DNA from: Hyphomonadaceae bacterium
GTDB taxonomy: Bacteria; Pseudomonadota; Alphaproteobacteria; Caulobacterales; Aquidulcibacteraceae
NCBI GenBank assembly: GCA_025458365.1
Contig: JALOSP010000090.1
Location: forward strand, 1-6,217
Length of the DNA stretch: 6,217 nucleotides
Direction: 5' to 3'
The position numbers and the translations under genes were made by a program. This document shows positions 1-5,339 of the stretch, piece by piece. A model generated the notes under the pieces. It had not been told where the DNA came from. It searched no databases and saw only the letters and a program-made list of their open reading frames with translations. Position 1 is the stretch's first letter. Every line of letters starts with the position of its first letter.

Positions 1-1298
1 CTCTGGCCCGGCACGCCTGGGACAGTGCAGAGATGTTCGACCTTCCTTCAGACCGGAATCAGGCGTGCGATGCAGTGGGCAGATTTTTCGGCCCGGCTGA
101 AGCGGCTGGGTATGCTCAATTCTCCGCTGATGCGCGCAAACTGCATCTGGCGATGGCCGACAGTTTCATGGCCGCCTCCAAACCGTCACCGCTGGACATG
201 GCGCGCAGGCTGGGCCTTGGCGGAACAATGGACTTGATCGCCGCCAGACCGGACCAATCGATGTCGCAGGATTTGGGCCGGTAATTCAAAGACCCGAGGA
301 TGCGCCAGCTGTTTGCCAGATTTGCGACCTATTGCGGAGGCTCCCCGTTCGAGACCGCATCGACCCTGATGCTGATCGCCGATGTGGAGCAGGATGGCGT
401 CTGGAGTGTTGAGGGCGGGATGGCTGGGTTGTCGGCAGCGCTTCAGCAACTGGCGATTGATGCGGGCGTTGATGTTCGATGTGACACGCCGGTCGCCAGG
501 ATCACAACCGGGGCGGGGCGCGCGACAGGTGTGGTTCTGGCCAGCGGCGAACAGGTCCCGGCTGGCGCCGTGGTCTTCAATGGCGACCCTTGCGCGCTGG
601 CAGACGGCTTGCTCGGCCAGGAAGTGGCCGTTGCCGGGCAGAGACTGAAGCCACCGACACGCTCCCTGTCTGCGCTGACCTGGCTGGTTCACGCGCCCGT
701 CGGCGGTGTGGCCCTGTTGCGGCATACAGTCCTGTTCTCCCAAGACTACGCAAGCGAGTTTGCCAGCCTGCGCAAAGAGCGCCGTCTGCCGGCAGACCCG
801 ACCGTCTATCTGTGCGCGCAAGACCGGCAAGGGCCGAACGCCCCGGCCAGTGGCACGCCTGAACGCCTTCTGATGCTGGTCAATGCCCCGGCCGATACCC
901 CCCTTTCCCAGCAGGAGATTGCCCGATGCCAGACAGCGCTGGAGGCCCGACTGTCCCGTTGCGGCCTGGATCTGATGCTCGCGCCGGACAATCATGTGGT
1001 GTGCGGACCTCAGACGTTCGCGGATCTGTTTCCCGGCTCGCGGGGGGCAATCTATGGCCGGGCACCGCATGGGCCGCTGGCGCCGTTTCTGCGACCGGGC
1101 TCAAGAACACGGATTCCGGGCCTTTATCTGGCGGGCGGCGGAGTGCACCCAAGTGCGGGGGTGCCAATGGCCAGTCTGTCTGGCTGGACCGCAGCCCAGG
1201 CCTTGCTCGAGGACCGGGCTTTGACACCACACCACCGCCGGGCGGCTATGTCTGGTGGTATCTCGATGCCCTCAGCGACGACCGGCGCCATGGGCTGA
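1..1298 (+). pseudogene. crtD: Carotenoid 3,4-desaturase CrtD (hydroxyneurosporene desaturase), 5' end outside window, interrupted by in-frame stop
   Basis: CrtD is an FAD-dependent, membrane-associated desaturase of the CrtI family. It adds the 3,4 double bond to 1-hydroxycarotenoids after CrtC. The reading frame is open from position 3, and the N-terminal Rossmann FAD motif must lie upstream of the window. Family-like sequence runs through SDRNQACDAVGRFFGPAEA (from about 45) and SPLDMARRLGLGG, hits TAA at 282-284, then continues in the same frame as FKDPRMRQLFARFATYCGGS. It ends with the C-terminal FAD-contact segment IPGLYLAGGGVHPSAGVPM (about 1110-1170). No frameshift is visible, so a single nonsense codon separates two well-conserved halves. 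An ATG at 300 would give a 332-residue C-terminal fragment without the FAD-binding N-terminus, and it has no properly spaced ribosome binding site. The last roughly 80 bases overlap crtC in another frame. Identity as CrtD rather than CrtI rests on family resemblance recalled from memory plus the adjoining crtC. The stop could be a sequencing error. Confidence 0.85.
282..284 (+). other. In-frame TAA nonsense codon inside crtD
   Basis: Codons before the stop read L-G-R and those after read F-K-D-P-R-M-R-Q-L-F, which is the usual conserved stretch of CrtD around DPRLRQLF. The family normally has one residue at this position. TAA is one base change from Tyr (TAT/TAC), Gln, Glu or Lys codons, so a point mutation or a base-call error both explain it. 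Confidence 0.85.
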
Positions 1299-2128
1299 CC
1301 CTGATCGCGTTCACAGGCAGCGTTTTCTCCCCTTATTATGCGTGGTCCGGTCGAAAGGACCCGACCAATCATGGCGCGATCAATGTGGCCCTCTACGGCC
1401 CCGGCGCACGCTGGACCATGACCGAGCGTGGGGCCAGGCATGCAGCGCACTCTGAAACTCGCTTCCAGCTCGGCCCCAGTATGCTGGCCTGGCAGGATGA
1501 CGGCAGTCTGCTGATCCATCTCGACGAGCGGGGCGCCCCGGTCCCCCTGCCCGTGCGCGGCACGATCCGCGTGAGGCCGCGAGCCTGGCCTGCCACCATG
1601 TTCGATCTGACAGGCGATGGGCGTCACGTCTGGCAGCCTATCGCGCCGCTGGCACGGGCCGAGGTTTGCCTCGACAACCCGAATTTGGCGTGGGGAGGCA
1701 GTGCCTATCTCGACAGCAACCGGGGCAGCGAGCCGCTGGAAGATGGCTTCAGCCACTGGAATTGGAGCCGGTTTGATGTCGGTGGCGAGACGATTGTGAG
1801 CTATGGCATGACGCCGCGCCGGTCTGAGGCACGGCAGCTGGATCTGCGGTTCGGCGCAGATAGCGAGGTGTCGCCACTGTCGATCCCCAGCGGGCAGCCG
1901 ATGGATCGCACCATGTGGGGGGTGAACCAATCCCTGCCCTGCGATCCGGGGTTCCGCCCCCGGACTGTCGCGCGATTCGAGGATGTCCCGTTTTACAGTC
2001 GCAACCATGTCTCGACCCGGCTTCATGGTACCGTCGTGGATGGTGTCCACGAAACCTTTGATGGCGACCGGTTGCGCAGGGGCTGGGTCAAGGCGCTCCT
2101 GCCATTTCGCATGCCGCGCCGAACCTGA
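1217..2128 (+). CDS. crtC: Carotenoid 1,2-hydratase CrtC (hydroxyneurosporene synthase), 5' end unresolved
   Basis: CrtC adds water to the terminal double bond of neurosporene or lycopene-type carotenes, giving the 1-hydroxy group that CrtD and the methylase CrtF act on. Recognisable homology starts at about 1217 (GFDTTPPPGGYVWWYLDALS). It continues through GSVFSPYYAWSGRKDP (about 1319-1364) and INVALYGPGARWTMT, then the motif YLDSNRGSEPLE around 1706-1741. In that motif the Asp codon at 1712 is likely the catalytic acid of the family (inference). The C-terminal part reads PFYSRNHVSTRL. About 300 residues match the Rhodobacter-type length. The listed start is where homology begins, not a start codon: no ATG, GTG or TTG lies in this frame between 1004 and 1310. 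Options are CTG at 1184, GTG at 1001, or ATG at 926 with a well-spaced AGGAG at 913-917. The last gives 400 codons but overlaps crtD by 373 bases. The body shows no stop or frameshift. Confidence 0.88.
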   Translation, partial: GFDTTPPPGGYVWWYLDALSDDRRHGLTLIAFTGSVFSPYYAWSGRKDPTNHGAINVALYGPGARWTMTERGARHAAHSETRFQLGPSMLAWQDDGSLLIHLDERGAPVPLPVRGTIRVRPRAWPATMFDLTGDGRHVWQPIAPLARAEVCLDNPNLAWGGSAYLDSNRGSEPLEDGFSHWNWSRFDVGGETIVSYGMTPRRSEARQLDLRFGADSEVSPLSIPSGQPMDRTMWGVNQSLPCDPGFRPRTVARFEDVPFYSRNHVSTRLHGTVVDGVHETFDGDRLRRGWVKALLPFRMPRRT

Positions 2129-2176
2129 ACCACTTGCAGGATGATGTGACCGGAGCCTATGCCGGACGGGAACGTC

Positions 2177-2183
2177 AAGGAGG
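2177..2183 (+). promoter_or_regulatory. Strong ribosome binding site of the creatininase-family gene
   Basis: AAGGAGG lies 6 bases before ATG 2190. This near-perfect Shine-Dalgarno sequence fixes the start of the hydrolase gene and suggests efficient translation, unlike the crtC 5' end upstream. The 61-base gap between crtC and this gene shows no clear terminator. Confidence 0.85.
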
Positions 2184-2189
2184 CCCACC

Positions 2190-2945
2190 ATGCACCTGTC
2201 TACTGCAACCTGGCAGGAAATCGGCGCGCGGATCGCTGCTGGAAACACCGGAATCATCATCCCGATCGGCAGCCACGAGCAACATGGGCCCACCGGCCTG
2301 ATTGGAACCGATGCGCTGTGCCCGCAAATCATCGCCGACCAGGCCGAAAAGCAGAGCGATCTGTTGCTGGCGCCGACTTTCTCGATCGGCATGGCCCAGC
2401 ATCATCTCGGGTTTCCTGGTTCGATGACCTTGCGACCATCGACGATGATCGCCACCATTGTCGACTGGACCGCCAGCCTGATCCGGCATGGCTTTGACCG
2501 GCTGTACTGGCTCAATGGTCATGGTGGTAATGTCGCGACGATCCAGGCGGGGTTTGCAGAAACCTATGCCCCTTATTCGCTGGCTGGAACTGCTGCCCCC
2601 TTCGCTCACAAGTTGATCAATTGGTGGCAGCTTCCCGGGATCGAGAAACTCTGCCGTGACACCTGGCCAACGGGCCATGGCAGTCACGGAACTGCGTCCG
2701 AAGTTGCAGTCACCTACTGGGCCTATCCCGACCGGGAAACCTTGAGCCGGATGGTTCTGGACCCGGCGATTGCACCAGACGGCCCGATCCGCGACGCAGC
2801 CGATTATCGCGCCCGGTTTGCCGATGGCCGGATCGGATCCGACCCCACGCAGGCTCGAGGCGTCGATGGGGGAAAGATCGTGGCGGCCAGCGCGGCGGCG
2901 CTGATTGCAGACGCGACCGCGTTCTTTGGTGAGCCACGACTTTGA
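2190..2945 (+). CDS. Creatininase-family metal-dependent amidohydrolase
   Basis: This 251-residue protein belongs to the creatinine amidohydrolase family (Pfam Creatininase). These are cytoplasmic two-metal hydrolases of amide or lactam bonds; the family also includes the mycofactocin maturation peptidase MftE and Fe-GG hydrolases. Visible motifs in order are PIGSHEQHGP with likely metal ligands E30 and H32, then D41 in GTDAL, NGHGGN at 109-114 with H111, and GSHGTASEVAVTYW with E171 as a further likely ligand. All expected metal-ligand positions appear filled. The full length fits a small family member of about 230-260 residues. The start is set by the strong AAGGAGG. The gene follows crtC by 61 bases and overlaps the flavoenzyme gene downstream, so it is probably cotranscribed with that gene and perhaps with crtDC. 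The substrate cannot be told from sequence, and true creatininase activity is not implied: no creatinine or creatine genes and no mycofactocin genes are in the window. Confidence 0.88.
   Translation: MHLSTATWQEIGARIAAGNTGIIIPIGSHEQHGPTGLIGTDALCPQIIADQAEKQSDLLLAPTFSIGMAQHHLGFPGSMTLRPSTMIATIVDWTASLIRHGFDRLYWLNGHGGNVATIQAGFAETYAPYSLAGTAAPFAHKLINWWQLPGIEKLCRDTWPTGHGSHGTASEVAVTYWAYPDRETLSRMVLDPAIAPDGPIRDAADYRARFADGRIGSDPTQARGVDGGKIVAASAAALIADATAFFGEPRL
2928..2933 (+). promoter_or_regulatory. Ribosome binding site and overlapping stop/start for the OYE gene
   Basis: GGTGAG, matching the 3' part of the anti-Shine-Dalgarno pairing region, lies 8 bases before TTG 2942. The TTG overlaps the creatininase stop as TTGA (2942-2945). 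This supports the TTG start and translational coupling of the two genes. Confidence 0.6.
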
Positions 2946-4015
2946 GAGCTGCTTCACCGCTCAGCCTGTTGCGTGGCCCGGCCTGGAAGAACAGGATTGC
3001 CCTGGCCCCGCTGACAAACCAGCAGAGCCATGCCGACGGCACCCTGTCGGACGATGAGTATCGCTGGCTGACCATGCGCGCGCACGGCGGGTTCGGCCTG
3101 GTGATGACCTGTGCCGCGCATGTGTCTGCGACCGGCCAGGGCTTTCCGGGTCAGCTTGGCATCTGGTCACAGGCCCACATGCCAGGCCTGGCGCGGCTGG
3201 CAGACGCGATCCGTGAAACGGGGGCTGTGTCGTCTGTTCAGCTACACCATGCAGGGCGCAGAAGCCCGCCCGAATTGATTGGCGGCCAGCCTGTCTGTGC
3301 GTTCGACGATCCCGAAACCGGGGCGCGTGCCGTTGCGACTGGCGAGGTCGAGGTTTTGGTGGAAGGCTTCGTCAGCGCGGGGATCCGCGCCCAGGAGGCC
3401 GGTTTCGACGGCGTGGAGATCCACGGCGCCCATGGGTACCTGGTCGGCCAGTTTCTCGATGCCGAAAACAACCATCGCACTGACGGGTGGGGCGGGGACG
3501 CAACCGGGCGGACACGGTTTCTCAAGGCGATCATTGACGGCTTGCGGGCATCCACCCGTCCCGACTTTCAGATCGGGGTGCGACTGTCACCCGAGCGATT
3601 CGGGATCGATACGATGTCCACGCGCACGCTGGTGGGCGACCTGATGTGCGAGGGATGCCTCGACTATGTGGACCTGTCGCTCTGGGACACATTCAAGCAA
3701 CCGGTCGATCCCGCTTTGCAGGACAGGACCTTGTTTGGCTGGTTTTCGGATCTGCCGCGCCATGGCACGAGACTGGGTGCAACCGGCCGGATTTCGGGCA
3801 GCGCCACGCTGGAAGCCGCCCTGTCAGCAGGGGCCGACTTTGCCATGATCGGGCGCGGTGCGGTTTTGCATCACGACTTCGCCCGCCGCACGCTTGGCTC
3901 TTCCGCTTTTGCCAGCCGCGCGCTCCCGGTCACAAGAGAAACGCTGGCCGCAGAAGGTCTTGGCCCTGCTTTCGTCGACTATATGAGCCGCTGGAAAGGC
4001 TTTGTCGCCGAGTGA
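2942..4015 (+). CDS. NADH:flavin oxidoreductase, Old Yellow Enzyme family
   Basis: This 357-residue FMN-dependent TIM-barrel ene-reductase would be cytoplasmic. Family members reduce activated C=C bonds of enones or enoyl-CoAs, or demethylate small amines, using NAD(P)H. Visible features in order: NRIALAPLTNQQS (17-29) lining the FMN site; QLHHAGRR (100-107); HGAHGYL with the H161/H164 substrate-binding pair and Y166 in the usual proton-donor position; NNHRTDGWGG (176-185); and GRISGS with ADFAMIGRG near the C-terminus, the phosphate-binding strands for FMN. Length and motif order are those of a single-domain family member; there is no C-terminal FAD/4Fe-4S module, so it is not a full-length 2,4-dienoyl-CoA reductase of the FadH type. 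TTG is chosen as start because it overlaps the previous stop, has GGTGAG upstream, and leaves the N-terminal barrel strand intact; the next Met (residue 45) would delete it. The true substrate is unknown. Coupling to the hydrolase suggests a shared small-molecule pathway. Confidence 0.9.
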   Translation: MRAASPLSLLRGPAWKNRIALAPLTNQQSHADGTLSDDEYRWLTMRAHGGFGLVMTCAAHVSATGQGFPGQLGIWSQAHMPGLARLADAIRETGAVSSVQLHHAGRRSPPELIGGQPVCAFDDPETGARAVATGEVEVLVEGFVSAGIRAQEAGFDGVEIHGAHGYLVGQFLDAENNHRTDGWGGDATGRTRFLKAIIDGLRASTRPDFQIGVRLSPERFGIDTMSTRTLVGDLMCEGCLDYVDLSLWDTFKQPVDPALQDRTLFGWFSDLPRHGTRLGATGRISGSATLEAALSAGADFAMIGRGAVLHHDFARRTLGSSAFASRALPVTRETLAAEGLGPAFVDYMSRWKGFVAE

Positions 4016-4017
4016 TC

Positions 4018-4031
4018 GGCGCTTCGGCGCC
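4018..4031 (+). terminator. GGCGC-TTCG-GCGCC hairpin just after the OYE stop
   Basis: A perfect 5-bp GC stem closed by a C(TTCG)G tetraloop begins 3 bases after the TGA of the flavoenzyme gene. UUCG tetraloops are exceptionally stable in RNA. No T-run follows, so it is either a weak or Rho-assisted terminator, or a 3'-end-protecting stem. Confidence 0.5.
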
Positions 4032-4042
4032 TGAGTGCGCGT

Positions 4043-4062
4043 TTCGTTTCCTTCGAAACGAA
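4043..4062. terminator. Second convergent-region hairpin, 8-bp stem with CTTC loop
   Basis: TTCGTTTC (4043-4050) pairs with GAAACGAA (4055-4062) around a 4-base loop; two further G-T wobble pairs are possible outside. The stem is symmetric for both strands and sits between the convergent OYE and EVE genes, so it may end transcription from either side. There is no T-run on either strand. Confidence 0.45.
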
Positions 4063-4091
4063 GTTGCCCACCAGCCTCCTGATTTTGAGCA

Positions 4092-4120
4092 GATTTCATG
4101 TGTTCAGATGATTCCATGTG
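4092..4120. repeat. Imperfect direct repeat, 11 bases, 18-base period
   Basis: GATTTCATGTG (4092-4102) and GATTCCATGTG (4110-4120) differ at one base and start 18 bases apart, in the relatively AT-rich gap between convergent genes. They lie downstream of the EVE gene, not at an obvious promoter. This could be chance. Confidence 0.4.
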
Positions 4121-4156
4121 CACGAAATCCGCCCTGACTCTGGTGCGACAGCTCAA

Positions 4157-4591
4157 CTATTCGCCTGCGACCGGGACCTCCCCACCTGCAAGGTCGAGCA
4201 ACACGTCCCATTCCGCCTCGGTTACGGACTGGACTGACAGGCGCGGGTTTTTGAGCAGAACCAGACCGTCCAGCGACGGCAGCCCAGCCTGTCTGATGGC
4301 GGCAAGGCTCAGGGGCTGCCTGAATTCGGTGGCCGCAGCAACACGGACGGCGCGCCAGGCCGGATCGGTCGGGTCCGGGAACGCCTGCTCAACGATCGTG
4401 ACAGTCCCGACCAGCGAGCGCTCCTTGCCGGTATGGTAGAACATGGCCCTGTCTCCGATCTGCATGGCCTCAAGCGCTTGTCGCGCCTGGTGGTTGCGGA
4501 CACCGGTCCAGATTTCGCCTGATGCCCCACGCTGTCTTTGGTCCGTCCAGCTAAACTCGTCCGGCTCGGTCTTGAGCAACCAGAATGCCAC
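4157..4591 (-). CDS. EVE domain-containing protein
   Basis: This protein of 144 residues consists entirely of an EVE domain, a PUA/YTH-related fold. EVE proteins (including human THYN1) have a pocket for modified nucleobases in DNA or RNA; bacterial members are linked to sensing modified cytosines or to RNA modification. Typical motifs are FWLLKTEPDEFSW at the N-terminus, WTGVRNHQARQALEAMQIGD, MFYHTGKE, and near the C-terminus NPRLSVQSVTEAEWD. The start is set at GTG 4591 (M-A-F-W...) because an AAGGA at 4605-4601 lies 9 bases upstream. The TTG at 4597 would leave only 3 bases and adds two atypical residues. It lies 82 bases downstream of zur on the same strand, so cotranscription is likely. 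There is no nuclease domain fused to it and no adjacent McrB or restriction gene, so a housekeeping RNA or DNA-binding role is more likely than defence (inference). Confidence 0.9.
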   Translation of the reverse strand: MAFWLLKTEPDEFSWTDQRQRGASGEIWTGVRNHQARQALEAMQIGDRAMFYHTGKERSLVGTVTIVEQAFPDPTDPAWRAVRVAAATEFRQPLSLAAIRQAGLPSLDGLVLLKNPRLSVQSVTEAEWDVLLDLAGGEVPVAGE

Positions 4592-4600
4592 GATCAAAAG

Positions 4601-4605
4601 TCCTT
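4601..4605 (-). promoter_or_regulatory. Ribosome binding site fixing the GTG start of the EVE gene
   Basis: On the minus strand AAGGA is followed by 9 bases and then GTG at 4591. The same site is too close (3 bases) to the alternative TTG at 4597, so it argues for the shorter protein. Confidence 0.6.
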
Positions 4606-4673
4606 ATGCTGGCTCGCGGGCAAGAACCCGCTGATGTGGGCCGCACGGCCCCGCCAAAGGCCACGACGGCAGG

Positions 4674-5069
4674 TCATGTGGCGCAGGCCTGGCAGGAGCC
4701 GCGGATCTCGAGAATGCGCAAATCCGGTTTGAAACCGCGCTTCGCCGATTCATGCTGGACACCGGCCAGAAATGGTGCGCCATCACACTCGTCGACAGCG
4801 CCGCACGTCTGGCAGACCAGCAACATCGCCGTGGCGCCATGCGCACCATGGTTGCACGCGACGAAAGCACCTGCAGAATCAAGTCGATGAACAAGCCCTG
4901 CGGTGGTGAGAAAGTCCAGCGCCCGATAGATGGTGGGCGGATGGGCTGGGGTCCCTTGCTGGTCCAGCTGGCGGAGAATGTCATAGGGTTTCAGTGGGCG
5001 GCCCGCATCGCGCAAGACATCGAACACTTTCTGACGGGGTGAAGTCAGTTTGAGTGTTTCGCGAGTCAT
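4674..5069 (-). CDS. zur: Fur-family zinc uptake regulator Zur
   Basis: This 131-residue dimeric DNA-binding repressor uses zinc as corepressor and usually shuts off zinc import genes. The N-terminal winged helix spans about residues 9-70: SPRQKVFDVLRDAGRPL, PYDILRQL and the recognition-helix segment PPTIYRALDFLTTAGLVHR. The dimerisation domain has two Cys pairs, C86/C89 (CQTC) and C126/C129 (CQAC), which form the structural zinc site. H61 and C72 sit 11 residues apart, like the regulatory-site H77/C88 of E. coli Zur, and E94 lies 5 after C89, like E111 after C106. H74 or H77 would fill the remaining position. This favours Zur over Fur, Mur or PerR. ATG 5069 has AAGGGG 5 bases upstream. The gene runs toward the EVE gene. 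No zinc transporter (znuABC) is in the window, so its targets lie elsewhere, and no clear AT-rich Zur operator was seen upstream. Confidence 0.92.
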   Translation of the reverse strand: MTRETLKLTSPRQKVFDVLRDAGRPLKPYDILRQLDQQGTPAHPPTIYRALDFLTTAGLVHRLDSAGAFVACNHGAHGATAMLLVCQTCGAVDECDGAPFLAGVQHESAKRGFKPDLRILEIRGSCQACAT

Positions 5070-5081
5070 CTGCGCCCCTTC

Positions 5082-5195
5082 TCACGCCCACGATACCGGC
5101 CCAGGTGGCCAGCGCGCTGGGTGGTTCATTCCGTCGCCGCCGTGGCTGAGCCCATTCACATCGCGGTGTGGCACGTTCAAAGGCGCAGCCATCAT
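5082..5195 (-). CDS. Possible 37-residue His-containing small protein upstream of zur
   Basis: A small ORF starts at tandem ATG codons (5195 and 5192) and stops 12 bases before the zur ATG. Its stop is directly followed by zur's AAGGGG ribosome binding site, as in a translated leader. It contains four His (around PHRD, LSHGG, MNHPARW) and ends PPGPVSWA. About 73% of third positions are G or C, consistent with but not proof of coding use in this genome. Against it, there is no Shine-Dalgarno sequence before the ATGs, and I do not recognise the peptide. A zinc-linked leader peptide is only a guess. Confidence 0.22.
   Translation of the reverse strand: MMAAPLNVPHRDVNGLSHGGDGMNHPARWPPGPVSWA
5109..5120. 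repeat. Perfect 12-base palindrome upstream of zur
   Basis: CCAGCGCGCTGG is its own reverse complement and lies 40 bases before the zur ATG. It is GC-rich, unlike known Zur operators, so a regulatory role is doubtful. It may be chance in a GC-rich genome. Confidence 0.3.
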
Positions 5196-5339
5196 TGTTT
5201 CGCATGGATGTCACCAGCGCTTCAAGGGGACGAAACCCGAAGAGCACATCAGCCTGTCTCAGACCCCGAGCTGTCGATAGGCGGTTTGAGCCGTAGCATG
5301 TGGGTTTGCTGCGCCGGAGTTGCCGTGCTGGAGGAAAGG
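5196..5339. other. Intergenic region between thermonuclease homologue and zur
   Basis: No gene, tRNA or recognisable sigma-70 promoter was found in these 144 bases. On the minus strand an imperfect stem is possible at 5242-5220, with CTTCGGG pairing with CCC and GAAG across a short bulge, just 3' of the thermonuclease-like gene. It has no T-run. The zur promoter probably lies here or within 5082-5195. Confidence 0.4.

Noticed and set aside
186..1070. 294-codon minus-strand frame opposite crtD
   Set aside because: No family motif is visible and the composition is Arg/Gln/Gly-rich. It lies wholly antisense to clear CrtD coding, which is typical of GC-rich shadow frames.
2129..2189. Possible PpsR/CrtJ (TGT-N12-ACA) site or terminator after crtC
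   Set aside because: No such spaced palindrome was found. Only a 4-bp CCGG repeat is present, which is too weak to call.
1124..2392. 422-codon minus-strand frame opposite crtC and the start of the hydrolase
   Set aside because: It spans two real plus-strand genes and their intergenic ribosome binding site, with no recognisable domain.
2190..2945. Mycofactocin locus, suggested by a creatininase-family gene near an oxidoreductase
   Set aside because: No MftA, MftB or MftC-like gene is present, and the family is broad, so only the general family call is supported.
2175..2957. 260-codon minus-strand frame opposite the creatininase-family gene
   Set aside because: It mirrors the full hydrolase gene and shows no protein-family motif; a shadow frame.
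3824..4156. Minus-strand 110-codon frame covering the convergent gap and the OYE 3' end
   Set aside because: It begins inside the gap with no ribosome binding site and runs antisense into conserved OYE codons. Its N-terminal third contains the hairpins read as protein.
5115..5140. GGTTCATTCC resembling a tRNA T-arm
   Set aside because: The loop does not match the T-loop consensus and no acceptor or anticodon stem can be folded around it.
4981..5247. 88-codon minus-strand frame overlapping the zur start
   Set aside because: It overlaps the zur N-terminus in another frame, is Arg-rich and has no motif; zur itself is far better supported.
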